DNA of 64,000 nucleotides from Rhipidocladum racemiflorum (Eukaryota > Streptophyta > Magnoliopsida > Poales > Poaceae): contig CM070575.1 of the NCBI GenBank assembly GCA_036346355.1, forward strand, positions 60,517,915 to 60,581,914. Reading direction: 5' to 3'. The position numbers were made by a program, and so were the translations under genes. Numbering within the stretch: position 1 is the stretch's first letter; each line of letters starts with the position of its first letter. Positions 23,038 to 34,070 of the stretch are shown here, in pieces. The notes beneath the pieces were generated by a model, which saw nothing but the letters and a program-made list of their open reading frames with translations, ran no database searches and had not been told where the DNA came from.

Positions 23038-24540
23038 GCTAGTCCCCGAGGTTCAAGTGAGATGGGTCATCTCCTTGAGACTGAGAAGTTCAAGGAGGGA
23101 TTGAATTCTTGATGGTGAAGCTCTTATCTCAACATCTGGTCATGAAATGACCAGGAAAAGGAATTGATAGATGAGGCAGGCTCATACAATCACATCCCGA
23201 GCGAACCATGCTCGGGGAAAAGGTCGGCACAAGCTGCACCGAACGGAAAATAAAACGCGATCGAAACTCGTCCGAGCATGGATCGAGGCCCAGGGCGCTA
23301 GGCATGGATCGACGCCTAGCAAAGGTAACTAGCAGGCGGTGAACAAACACATGTCGCCGCATCCCATGCACGGATCAGGTGCAGGGGAACTAGACGTGGA
23401 GCATATGTCTAGGCAACTAGCAGATTGCGAGCGGACTCATACTGCCGCATCCCAAGCATGGATCATATGCCTAGGGAAAAGATAACTAGCAGACTGTGAA
23501 CGAACACATGCTGCCGCATCCCATGCACGGATCAGGTGCACAGGGGAACTAGACATGGATCAGATGTCTAGGCAACTAGCAGATAGCGAGCGGACTCACA
23601 CTGCTGCATCCCAAGCATTGGTCAGATGCTCGAGGAACTGACAGACGAGACCACGAGCTCAGCCGCATCCTGGACATGGACCAGATGTCTAGGGAAAGAA
23701 ATTGGTAGACCTATGCTCAAACGCAGAGCACTCTTGGCCCAGAACAAGAAAAGTCCCCAAACGCGATGCTCGTTTGGAGGAATTTAAACGCGTCCGTGAG
23801 CGAATAACGCGCTCGGAGGAAGAGACTCGCGCCCGAGCGAAGTGCGTGCTCGGCGCGGAACAGGATCAGTCCCCGAGCGAAGTGCGTGCTCGGAGGAAGA
23901 GACTCGCGCCCGAGCGAAGTCCCCGAGCGACCTGCGTGCTCGGAGGAAGAGACTCGCGCCCGAGCGAAGTGCGTGCTCGGCGCGGAACAGGAACAGTCCC
24001 CGAGCGACCTGCGTGCTCGGAGGAAGAGACTCGCGCCCGAGCGAAGTGCGTGCTCGGCGCGGAACAGGAACAGTCCCCGAGCGACCTGCGTGCTCGGAGG
24101 AAGAGACTCGCGCCGGCGAAGTGCGTGCTCGCGCGGAACAGAACGATCCCGAGCGTCCTGCGTGCTCGGAGGAAGAGACTCGCGCCCGAGCGAAGTGCGT
24201 GCTCGGCGCGGAACAGGAACAGTTCCCGAGCGAGCTGCGTGCTCGGAGGAAGAGACTCGCGCCCGAGCGAAGTGCGTGCTCGGCGCGGAACATGAAAAAG
24301 ATAGAACAAGATTAATTCTCTAGCGCAATGCCCGCTCGGTGTGAAGAAACATGCGTTCGAGCTAAAAAATTACTCGGCACAAATCGAACCGGAGTAAGAC
24401 CCGCTCGAACGCGGGATGAAACTTGCCCCCGAGCGAAGAACTCATTAAAAACCGTGTAGTATCGGTCATCGGATGTGGAAGATGACACCTTCGGGATTCC
24501 TTTGGCAAAGAACCCGTCGATCCCCACGGACGGCGCCAGC
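23038..24540 (-). repeat. Internal region A of the three-LTR element, two tandem-repeat arrays
   Basis: No retroviral domain. 23280-23700 carries imperfect units of about 155 bases (AACTAGCAGACTGTGAACGA...). 23812-24293 carries about six copies of a 77-base unit (CTCGGAGGAAGAGACTCGCG...). As 77 is not a multiple of three, all frames stay open on both strands, which explains long but meaningless open frames. The primer-site sequence is at 24523-24540. Confidence 0.8.
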
Positions 24541-25445
24541 TGTCGACGATTGGGGAGCAGGCCCCCGCCGAGCTTACTTGTTGAATGAGGGATCAAACAA
24601 AGCCCCTTTCTGCCACAGGTTGTAGCATCGAAGGCGTGGGAGATGGTCCATTAGAAGACACAGAAACACAAGGATTTTGTCCTGGTTCAGACCTCTCATG
24701 ATCGAGATAATAGCCCTACGTCCAGTCGCCTAGTGGCCTTTTTTCTGTATTGGAATGATGGATTCAAGTACATGGATCTTCTTTTCTCTCCCCCCTCCCC
24801 CAATGTCTGGGAGGTATTTATAGTTTACAAGGGTATCACGTCGGTTACGGCCCCCGCAATGCACGTTTGACCGTGCCCGACGTGGTCGTAACCGAATCCT
24901 ACATTTACGCCACGTTCGAATCATGAGCGCAACAATCCTTCGGGGTGGCACGATTATCGCCGTAACCGTTAGTTGCTACCCCCGACCACGCAGCCAGAGC
25001 TCGAGCTTGGGCCGAGCTCATTTGACTCCGATCCGAGCAAGTTCGTCCGAGCAACGTGCTCGAACATTAACCGAGCGACGAGCTCGCACCGAACGGGCAA
25101 GCCAGGCAGCGGTGCTCGACCATCCTTGGGCCATCCTCGGGAACGACCTCCGAGGTGCCCGAGGTCGGGACAAGCTCACCGAGCGAACGAAGGAGCGGCA
25201 CCCGACGCGCCAAAGCCAGGCGGTGCTCGACCATCCTTTGGTCATCCTCGGGAATGACCTCCGAGGTGCCCGAGGTCGGGACAAGCTCACCGAGCAGGCA
25301 AGGAGCCGCACCGAGCAGCGCCAAGCCAGGCAGGTGCTCGACCATCCTTGGGTCATCCTCGAATGACCTCCGAGGTGCCCGAGGTCCGAACGAGCTCGAC
25401 CGTCGTGGCATTATGGTAATTAGGGGAATTAACCAATCCCCGACA
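24541..25445 (-). repeat. LTR 2 (middle) of the three-LTR element
   Basis: 905 bases, same structure as LTR 1, with small indels in the 112-base units (25180-25370). Primer-site sequence abuts it at 24523-24540 and the purine-rich tract abuts its other side at about 25446-25460, so it is flanked like both a 5' and a 3' LTR. Confidence 0.88.
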
Positions 25446-27139
25446 GCTAGTCCCCGATGTTCAAGTGAGATGGGTCATCTCCTTGAGACTAAGAAGTTCA
25501 AGGAGGGATTGAATTCTTGATGGTGAAGCTCTTATCTCAACATCTGGTCATGAAATGACCAGGAAAAGGAATTGATAGATGAGGCAGGCTCATACAATCA
25601 CATCCCGAGCGAACCATGCTCGGGGAAAAGGTCGGCACAAGCTGCACCGAACGGGAAAATAAAACGCGATCGAAACTCGTCCCGAGCATGGATCAGAGGC
25701 CCAGGGACGCTAGGCATGGATCAGACGCCTAGCAAAAAGGTAACTAGCAGACAGTGAACAAACACATGCTGCCGCATCCCATGCACGGATCAGGTGCACA
25801 GGGGAACTAGACGTGGAGCATATGTCTAGGCAACTAGCAGATTGCGAGCGGACTCATACTGCCGCATCCCAAGCATGGATCATATGCCTAGGGAAAAGAT
25901 AACTAGCAGACTGTGAACGAACACATGCTGCCGCATCCCATGCACGGATCAGGTGCACAGGGGAACTAGACATGGATCAGATGTCTAGGCAACTAGCAGA
26001 TAGCGAGCGGACTCACACTGCTGCATCCCAAGCATAGATCATATGCCTAGGGAAAAGATAACTAGCAGACTGTGAACGAACACATGCTGCCGCATCCTAT
26101 GCACGGATCAGTGCCGCAGGGAACTAGACATGGATCGGATGTCTAGGCAACTAGCGTGATAGCGAGCGGACTCACCTTCTTGCATCCCAAGCATTGGTCA
26201 GATGCTCGAGGAACTGACAGACGAGACCAGCTCGAGCTGCCGCATCCTGGACATGGACCAGATGTCTAGGGAAAGAAATTGGTAGACCTATGCTCAAACG
26301 CAGAGCACTCTTGGCCCAGAACAAGAAAAGTCCCCAAACGCGATGCTCGTTTGGAGGAATTTAAACGCGTCCGTGAGCGAATAACGCGCTCGGAGGAAGA
26401 GACTCGCGCCCGAGCGAAGTGCGTGCTCGGCGCGGAACAGGATCAGTCCCCGAGCGAAGTGCGTGCTCGGAGGAAGAGGGTCGCGCCCGAGCGAAGTGCG
26501 TGCTCGGCGCGGAACAGGAACAGTCCCCGAGCGACCTGCGTGCTCGGAGGAAGAGACTCGCGCCCGAGCGAAGTGCGTGCTCGGCGCGGAACAGAACGAT
26601 CCCGGCGACCTGCGTGCTCGGAGGAAGAGACTCGCGCCCGAGCCGGGCGCGTGCTCGGGCGCGAACAGAACAGCCCCGAGCGACCTGCGTGCTCGGAGGA
26701 AGAGACTTCGCGCCCGGCGAAGTGCGTGCTCGGCGCGAACAGAAACGATCCCGAAAGGCCCCGTGCTCGGAGGAAGAGATTAGCGCCCGAGCGAAGTGCG
26801 TGCTCGGCGCGAACAGAATAGCGATTCCGAGCGAGCTGCGTGCTCGGAGGAAGAGACTCGCGCCCGAGCGAAGTGCGTGCTCGGCGCGGAACATGAAAAA
26901 GATAGAACAAGATTAATTCTCTAGCGCAATGCCCGCTCGGTGTGAAGAAACATGCGTTCGAGCTAAAAAATTACTCGGCACAAATCCGAGCAGAAGACCC
27001 GCTCGGGCAACGGGATGAAACTTGCCCCCGAGCGAAGAACTCATTAAAAACCGTGTAGTATCGGTCATCGGATGTGGAAGATGACACCTTCGGGATTCCT
27101 TTGGCAAAGAACCCGTCGATCCCCACGGACGGCGCCAGC
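25446..27139 (-). repeat. Internal region B of the three-LTR element
   Basis: Like internal A but about 190 bases longer, mainly through one extra unit of the 155-base array (25740-26200). The 77-base array lies at 26389-26893 with more point changes and deletions than in A. No coding domain. Confidence 0.8.
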
Positions 27140-28047
27140 TGTCGACGATTGGGGAGCAGGTCCCCGCCGAGCTTACTTGTTGAATGAGGGATCAAACAAA
27201 GCCCCTTTACGCCACAAAGTTGTAGCATCGGCGTGGGAGATGGTCCATTAGAAGACACAGAAACACAAGGATTTTGTCCTGGTTCAGACCTCTCATGATC
27301 GAGATAATAGCCCTACGTCCAGTCGCCTAGTGGCCTTTTTTCTGTATTGGAATGATGGATTCAAGTACATGGATCTTCTTTTCTCTCCCCCCTCCCCCAA
27401 TGTCTGGGAGGTATTTATAGTTTACAAAGGGTATCACGTCGATTCTGACCCCGCAATGCACGTTTGACCGTGCCCGACGTGGTCGTAACCGAATCCTACA
27501 TTTACGCCACGTTCGAATCATGAGCGCAACAATCCTTCGGAGTGGCACGATTATCGCCGTAACCGTTAGTTGCTACCCCCGACCACGCAGCCAGAGCTCG
27601 AGCTTGGGCCGAGCTCATTTGACTCCGATCCGAGCAAGTTCGTCCGAGCAACGTCCTCGAACATTAACCGAGCGACGAGCTCGCACCGAACGGGCAAGCC
27701 AGGCAGCGGTGCTCGACCATCCTTGGGCCATCCTCGGGAACGACCTCCGAGGTGCCCGAGGTCGGGACAAGCTCACCGAACGGGCAAGGAGCCGCACCGA
27801 GCAGCGCCAAGCCAGGCGGCGGTGCTCGACCATCCTTGGGTCATCCTCGAATGACCTCCGAGGTGCCCGAGGCTCGGGACAAGCTCACCGAGCGGGCAAG
27901 GAGCCGCACCGAACGCCGCGAAGCCGTGCAGCGGTGCTCGACCATCCTTGGGTCATCCTCGGGAATGACCTCCGAGGTGCCCGAGGTCCGAACGAGCTCG
28001 ACCGTCGTGGCATTATGGTAATTAGGGGAATTAACCAATCCCCGACA
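27140..28047 (-). repeat. LTR 3 of the three-LTR element (5' LTR in minus orientation)
   Basis: 908 bases. The primer-site sequence abuts it at 27122-27139, and its outer edge meets ATTAC at 28048-28052. Confidence 0.88.
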
Positions 28048-28052
28048 ATTAC

Positions 28053-28480
28053 CATCTCACCTGTGCCTCCCAAGACTCACCTTTTCAAGACTCGCGCCAA
28101 GATCCTATGTTGGAGGAAGAAGGTCTTAGAGACCGACCATCGCCGCGACTTGTGGAGACCCAAATCTTAGCACTTGAAGCTATTACAGGGGAGGTCACCA
28201 CCGACTCCTTCTTCAACTCGGCAACAGCACTCATCCCTGAGCCGTTGCTGCGCAAAGAGCCTGTGTTGCAGCAAAAAGGAAGGACTAGCCGCGCCACCTA
28301 CCAGAGAAGGAGCACCCGGATAGCAAACAAGACGCTGCCCAAAATGACAACGACTGAGAGGGCCCAATACCAGCTGGCGAAAAAGCTAGGCATCCTCTCC
28401 CAAGGTGCTAACCTTGACGAAGAAGCAATGCGCAGGTACATCAATACGTTCGGCAAGCCGCTCTCGACGGAGAACATTAC
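28053..28480 (+). pseudogene. LINE ORF1, C-terminal segment
   Basis: Open frame including residues RRSTRIANKTLPKMTTTERA and MRRYINTFGKPLSTENI. This is the conserved C-terminal block of grass LINE-associated zinc-knuckle proteins (a Ser/Arg-Ile-Ala motif, then an FGKPL motif). It ends at the ATTAC duplication (28476-28480) of the next copia element and continues at 33597 in the same frame until a stop. Confidence 0.8.
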
Positions 28481-28774
28481 TGTTAGAATTTTGTCGGATT
28501 GACAAGATGAGAACAATTAGCGATAGAAGTTTTATGCTGCAACGCGGCACTTTTTCTCAGACTCTACTAACTGAATATAAAGACCTTGTACAGACTCTAC
28601 CACCAGACACCCGATAGCTATGCCTTCCTTTACGCACACGATGCATGCCACGCACACCACGTCTAACAGACTCACATAACCACCCAGACCTGGTCATGCT
28701 CTGAACTAAACGCACACATAATTAGCAGACAACAAAAAGAAACACACACTAGGCGCTCAAGAGTTATTCTGACA
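28481..28774 (-). repeat. 3' LTR of the young copia element
   Basis: TGTTAGAATTTTG...TTCTGACA on the plus strand. It differs from 33298-33591 at three bases (near 28565, 28632 and 28670). Confidence 0.93.
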
Positions 28775-28802
28775 AATCTCCTCCTAAATCTTGAGCACTA
28801 AA

Positions 28803-31418
28803 CTACTGACTTGATTTAATGCCAATTTTCATGCAAAGTTCATGAAACTTGATTATGCAAAGAGGCTTCGTGAGAATGTCTCCAAGCTGTTCCTCTGTCC
28901 TGATGAACTTCACCTCAATTTGGCCAGTGTTTGCACACTCTCGGATTAAATGGAATCTTGTATCTATGTGCTTGCTCCGGTCGTGATGCACTGGGTTTTT
29001 TATCAGTGAGATGGCTGATTTATTATCCACCCTTAGCACCGGCCTGCTCACCTCTGAATCCATGATCTCAGCTAGCAGCCGTGCCAACCAAACAGCCTGA
29101 CAAGCAGCAGTTGCGGCAGCAATATACTCAGCTTCACAGCTAGACAAAGCCACCACCTTCTGTTTTGCAGATTGCCAGCTAATTGGACTATCACCAAGGA
29201 AGAAGATAACTCCAGTAGTGCTTTTCCGGCTGTCAACATCTCCAGCCAAGTCACTATCGCTGAATCCTTCTAGGATTGGTTGCACTCCCTTCTTCCTTGC
29301 ATAAAACAAACCCCAACCACATGTCCCAGCAATGTACCTCAGAATATGTTTTACTGCAGCAAGATGATCTTCATGTGGCTCCTCCATAAATCTACTCACA
29401 TACCCAACTGAGAAGGAAAGATCAGGACGGGTATGGATCAAGTACCTGAGACTCTCAACTAGACTTATGTACATAGTTGTATCTACCAGTGAGCAAGAGC
29501 TCTCCTTGCTGAGTTTGAGCCGAGGTTCCATGGGTATCTTATAGGGATTGCAATCAGTCATTCCTGCCTTCTCTAGGATTTTTCCAGCGTAGTTGCTCTG
29601 ACTGAGGAAGATACCATCTGCCTGCTGCTTCACCTCAATGCCAAGGTAGTAATGCAGTAGCCCCAGATCACTCATCTTGAACAACTCAGTCATCTCCCTT
29701 TTGAACTTCTGAATTCCAGTTCGACTAGTGCCAGTGATCACCAAATCATCAACATAAACACCTAGCACCAAACGTTCAGAACCAAAACCTCTGCAATACA
29801 TAGCATGATCTGATGGGTTCCTTCTGAATCCCAGAGTGACCAAACTCTCATCTAGCTTCTGATTCCAAGCTCGAGGAGCCTGATGCAATCCATATAGAGC
29901 CTTGTGGAGCCGGAATACCTGGTGTTCCTTTCCGGGCTTGGCGAAACCTGGTGGCTGCTCCACGAACACCTCTTCCTGGAGGTCGCCATTCAAGAATGCG
30001 GACTTGACATCCATATGGTGGACCTCCCAACCTTCGTGTGCCGCCAACACAATGAGAAGACGCAGAGCCTCCATTCGAGCCACCGGAGCAAAAACTTCAT
30101 CATAGTCGATGCCATGGCGTTGTGCGTAGCCCTTTACGACGAGCCGCGCCTTGTGCCGCACTACTGTACCATGCTCGTCCCGCTTTACCTTGAACACCCA
30201 TTTGAGGCCAATTGCCTTCCTACCTTGTGGGAGTTCAGTAAGCGTCCAAGTCTGGTTCTCCTCAATGGACCGCAGCTCCTCCTCCATTGCTTTGCGCCAA
30301 CACAACTGACGTTCAGCATCCGCCATTGACGCCGGCTCCTCTGCGCTTACTGTGTACAGGCTGCCCTGCCATAGCTCGCGTAGTGCTTGACCCGGCGGCG
30401 TCGCTGGCCCGAGGATGTTGTCCAAGGTGCGAAAACGCAGTGGCACCTCATCGTCGTGGTCGGCATCCAGTCCATCTTCCAGCTCTGCCGGTGGCGAGGC
30501 GAATTGGACTCTAGATGCTGTGCCTGGAGTTGATGCCGTGGCGTCCACTCCCATGGGTGTGCCGGATGGCGACGTTGGTGTCGCAGCATGCGTCGGCGAC
30601 GCAGCATGCTCCTCCTCCGGTTCGTCGTGGCCGTGTACGACCGTGTACTCCACCGTGAAAGTGTTGTCGATGTCCGCTCCTCCTTCTTCTTCAACGTGCC
30701 ACACCCATTGAGCAGCCTCGTCGAACACCACATCCCTGGTGACATGGACACGCCTCGTTAAGGGGTCGTAGGCGCGGAAAGCCTTGGAACCCCGTTCATA
30801 CCCAATGAAAATCATACGACGCCCTCTATCCTCCAGCTTCTTCAGGTGTGGCATTGTGTTCTTCACGTAGACAATGCAGCCAAACATGCGCAAATGATGT
30901 ACGGCTGGTTTCTTCCCGTACCAGGCCTCAAAAGGTGTCATGCCAATCACGCTCTTCGTTGGGGATCGATTTAGCACGTATACTGCCGTAAGTACGGCCT
31001 CCCCCCAGAACCAGTTCGGGAGCCCCTTCGCCTTTAACATGCTCCGAGCAGTACCTACCACCGTGGCATTGCGGCGCTCCACTACGCCATTCTGTTGCGG
31101 CGAATAAGGGGCCGTTAGTTGCCGCCGCACGCCACTCTCTAGACAGTACTCCTGGAAATCCCTCGAGGTGAATTCCCCTCCGCGGTCCGTGCGTAGCACA
31201 CCAAGCTTCTGCCCCGTCTCTGCCTCAGCAACAAGTTTGAACTGCCTGATTGCCTCGGGAGCCTGGTCTTTTGACGCCAGCAGTGCAACCCACATGAATC
31301 TGCTTTTGTCATCCACCATGAGCAGAAAGTAATGATTCCCGCTTGGTGTTGCTGGCGAGATCTTTCCGCAGATGTCCCCGTGCACCAGCTCCAGTACCTG
31401 CTTGGATCGGTACTGAGC
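28803..31418 (-). pseudogene. Copia integrase - reverse transcriptase - RNase H
   Basis: One continuous frame of about 870 codons downstream of the TAG at 31419-31421. Counting from the GTG codon of VHGDICG (31385): integrase core D4, D67 (RTDRGGEF) and E103 (NGVVERRNAT), i.e. D,D-35-E. Next come the reverse transcriptase with DVKSAFLNGDL, LYGLHQAPRAWNQ and catalytic YVDD near 29755, and RNase H with SDSDLAGDVDSRKST and the CEAEYIAA motif near 29130. Catalytic residues all survive. The TAG may be a true break or a sequencing/assembly issue. Confidence 0.9.
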
Positions 31419-32098
31419 CTAGTCAGGGAACGCCGTTCTCCTCTGCTTCCCAGCCAGACAGGCTTCGCAGAGTTGGTCCACCTGTGCGAGCTCAGGGAGT
31501 CCTCGCACCAAGCCTTCGCGAGCCATCTTCTTCATCGCCGGGAAATTTAGGTGCCCCAGTCGTGCGTGCCACCTCCATGCTTCATCGTCACCACGCGCCG
31601 CTAGACACACTGGATGCGCTATCTTGACATTGAGCACGTACAGACGATTCGGCGCGCGCTTCACCTTAGCCAGCAAGCGCCCCCTGGCTCGCGGATCGTC
31701 ATCACTACGTCATCAATTAGCACCTCGTAGCCGGCCTCATCGAGTTGCCCCACACTCACAATGTTGGTCGTGAGCTGGGGAATGTAGTAGACGCCGGCAA
31801 ATGAGCGATGCTCGCCATTTTTGCAGGCGAACAGTACAGTCCCGCATCCCTCGATCCGCGCGATGGAGTCATCGCCGAATTTCACCTTGCCGCAGATTTG
31901 GGTGTCCATCTTGGCGAAGGCAGCACGAGAACCCGTCATGTGGTTCATTACCCCGGTGTCGAGTATCCATTGGTTGGTGTCGCGGTCCTCGTCCTCCACC
32001 TCGAGCTGCACGAACGCCTTCTCCTCTCGGAGCCGCACAAAGTTCCGGCGTCGTGCTTCTCCGGCGACGCACGCGCAATCTGGAATTACGCGTGGCAC
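31419..32098 (-). pseudogene. Copia protease and GAG-pre-integrase
   Basis: The protease (32098-31661) has the catalytic DTG within WILDTGVMNHMTG and the conserved VSVGQLDEAGYEV end. A one-base frame change near 31680 leads into the zinc-binding GAG-pre-integrase region (31676-31419), with RWHARLGHLNF and CEACLAGKQRRTAF forming the HHCC set. The stretch ends in TAG immediately before the integrase core. Confidence 0.85.
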
Positions 32099-32153
32099 TT
32101 CCTACTTCATCCCCTCCTGGCATCGCTTCTTTGCTACCTCGCCGAGGAGAAAG

Positions 32154-33257
32154 TCAATCGATCGGGGTGGCGGACGGCCAGCGATGTGGCGGCGCAGTGC
32201 GACGAATGTGTCTTGGCGCTGGAGTGGGGAATAGAGGGATGCTAGTCCGAAGCATCATTAAAGAAGCTTCCTCCTCCTGGGCCACATTGGCCCGCTCCTT
32301 CTTGGGCTTGGATCTGCACTCACGAGCCCAGTGCCCAAACTTCCCACAGCTACGGCACTGGTCCTTGGCTATTCTCCGGCCACCGCTGTGGTTTACGGAG
32401 CCGCCTGTGCCCTTGCTTGGCTCACTGTTGCGCCCGCGCCAACCATTCCTTTCTTGGTGTCGTCCAGAATTGCCTCCAGACTGTGCTGGCCTGTCTTGCC
32501 GACGGCGTTCCTCCTGGCGTGCCGCCCACTGCTCCTCCGTGAGCAGCAACTTGTCTGATGCACCTATCTGGGATGGAGGTTCAAGACGGTCCTCTGCCGC
32601 CTTCAAACGCCCAGCCACTTCCTCGAGAGACAGATCGCCAAGATCTAGCATTGTCTCGATCGAAATTGCAATTTGGTTGTACCTTTTGGGAACGACGCGG
32701 AGCATCTTCTCTACAACCTTGTGGCTTGGCTCCGGATCACCAAGAAGGGCGAGCTGAGTGATGATGTTGTTGAGCCGCATGGTGAACTTATCCACCGACT
32801 CACCTTCGCGGAACGTGATTTGCTCATATTCCCGGCGAAGTCTCTGTGCACTCGCCTTCTGTGCTCGATCTGATCCGAGCTGTTGCGCCTTGATCGTGTT
32901 CCATGCATCCTTGGCGCTTGGCTTCAGCCCCAAAGTAGGCCGCATTTCTACCGGCACCGCGTGGAGGATGGCTTCGAGTGCCATGCGGTCCTCCCGATGA
33001 ACCACATCGCCCGACTCGACTGCTTCCCAGAGACCACGTGCCTCCAGCATGACCTGCATCATAACAGACCAGCTCCCATAGTTGTTTTCCATTAGAATCG
33101 GGTAATTAGCCGATCCGCCGGACTCCTTCACAACCCGCTCGATCACCCTAACGCCACCAGCCTCGCGTCCTCGGCGCGGAATGTGGGTCGGCGACAAACG
33201 GCGGTGTTGAGGCGGTGTTGTTGATCGCCGGCCACTTGGAGCCCATGAAGCCGACAT
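32154..33257 (-). CDS. gag: Copia Gag protein
   Basis: 367 codons from the ATG at 33257, which lies 27 bases inside the primer site. The frame is open further upstream, but that part overlaps the primer site. The central UBN2/gag domain (about residues 45-185) includes NYGSWSVMMQVML and IKAQQLGSDRA, with FREGESVDKFTMRLNNIITQ. The CCHC knuckle (CRSCGKFGHWARECRSK, C-x2-C-x4-H-x4-C) lies near 32340-32295. The protein would form the virus-like particle and bind the element RNA. The frame ends at 32154 and the protease is in another frame, so expression of pol would need a frameshift or reflects decay. Confidence 0.8.
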   Translation of the reverse strand: MSASWAPSGRRSTTPPQHRRLSPTHIPRRGREAGGVRVIERVVKESGGSANYPILMENNYGSWSVMMQVMLEARGLWEAVESGDVVHREDRMALEAILHAVPVEMRPTLGLKPSAKDAWNTIKAQQLGSDRAQKASAQRLRREYEQITFREGESVDKFTMRLNNIITQLALLGDPEPSHKVVEKMLRVVPKRYNQIAISIETMLDLGDLSLEEVAGRLKAAEDRLEPPSQIGASDKLLLTEEQWAARQEERRRQDRPAQSGGNSGRHQERNGWRGRNSEPSKGTGGSVNHSGGRRIAKDQCRSCGKFGHWARECRSKPKKERANVAQEEEASLMMLRTSIPLFPTPAPRHIRRTAPPHRWPSATPID

Positions 33258-33297
33258 CTTTTTCACCCTTTGGATTGAACGGAGCTCTGATACCAAT

Positions 33298-33591
33298 TGT
33301 TAGAATTTTGTCGGATTGACAAGATGAGAACAATTAGCGATAGAAGTTTTATGCTGCAACGCGGCACTTTTTCTCAGACTCTATTAACTGAATATAAAGA
33401 CCTTGTACAGACTCTACCACCAGACACCCGATAGCTATGCCTTCCTTTACGGACACGATGCATGCCACGCACACCACGTCTAACAGACGCACATAACCAC
33501 CCAGACCTGGTCATGCTCTGAACTAAACGCACACATAATTAGCAGACAACAAAAAGAAACACACACTAGGCGCTCAAGAGTTATTCTGACA
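33298..33591 (-). repeat. 5' LTR of the young copia element
   Basis: 294 bases. It abuts the primer site on its inner side and ATTAC (33592-33596) on its outer side. Confidence 0.93.
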
Positions 33592-33596
33592 ATTAC

Positions 33597-34070
33597 AGCC
33601 CTAGCCCAGCTGGCCGGGTTGTCCCTGGCGCTGATCTGACTGCAGCCTCGGGAGTGGCTGCCTGGGAGGTGCAGCCAGTCTAAGAAGCCTGCCAAACAGT
33701 GATACCGGTGTCCACTTTGCAACCAAAGTGCAAGCCTCCTGGTTCGCTTTTCACGGCAGACATAGGTTCTGGCTGCCAGGGATTACCACATTTAGTCGTC
33801 TTTTGTTCACCCGACTGCTGATTACTACTTTCCTTCACTTTTGCTTCTTCTTCCAGGTTCACTACGCAGATTTGCCCTCCTTGGTAGTTACCTACCAATG
33901 TTGCTATATTTTGCTAATTGGACCGATTCCATGCCCCCGTTTATTAGTTTCAGCTTGCGGGCTCTATGCTCCCTGCTCTCGTTATGAAAATGGCATGTCT
34001 GAATTGTTGCTTGCTTCTCTACTTGAGATCTTCGCTCCCTCTTGTCCTGTGATGCAGGCTTGTAACGTTC
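33597..34070 (+). other. LINE ORF1 end and ORF1-ORF2 spacer
   Basis: The ORF1 frame continues for about 14 codons (ALAQLAGLSLALI) to a stop near 33640. The remaining spacer has no domain. ORF2 begins at the ATG at 34071. A short spacer between the two ORFs is usual in plant L1 elements. Confidence 0.7.

Larger units (their letters stand above)
22132..28047 (-). mobile_element. Three-LTR Tat-like Ty3/gypsy derivative (LTR-internal-LTR-internal-LTR)
   Basis: Three near-identical LTRs of about 906 bases alternate with two related internal regions of 1.5 and 1.7 kb. The whole array sits between ATTAC duplications (22127-22131 and 28048-28052). On the minus strand the LTR begins TGTCGGGGATTGG and ends CGACA. 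It is followed by GCTGGCGCCGTCCGTGGGGA, the primer-site style of Tat/RIRE2-type gypsy elements, and preceded by a CTCGGGGACTAGC purine-rich tract. No gag or pol is present, so it is a non-autonomous derivative. The single outer duplication means the array arose inside one insertion, most simply by unequal recombination between copies. Confidence 0.88.
28481..33591 (-). mobile_element. Young Ty1/copia retrotransposon, nearly complete, nested in LINE ORF1
   Basis: 5111 bases between ATTAC duplications (28476-28480 and 33592-33596), with 294-base LTRs that differ at only three positions (about 1%). Primer site TGGTATCAGAGCTCC is at about 33282-33296 and a purine-rich tract abuts the 3' LTR at about 28775-28795, both on the minus strand. 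Gag, protease, integrase, reverse transcriptase and RNase H follow in copia order. Breaks are few: frame changes between gag and protease and near 31680, and one in-frame TAG near 31420. It is recently inserted but not able to make an intact polyprotein as read. Confidence 0.93.

Noticed and set aside
23702..24323. Several long overlapping open frames on both strands (also 26279-26916)
   Set aside because: They follow a 77-base repeat rich in CG without stops. All six frames are open and no domain is visible, so these are composition artefacts.
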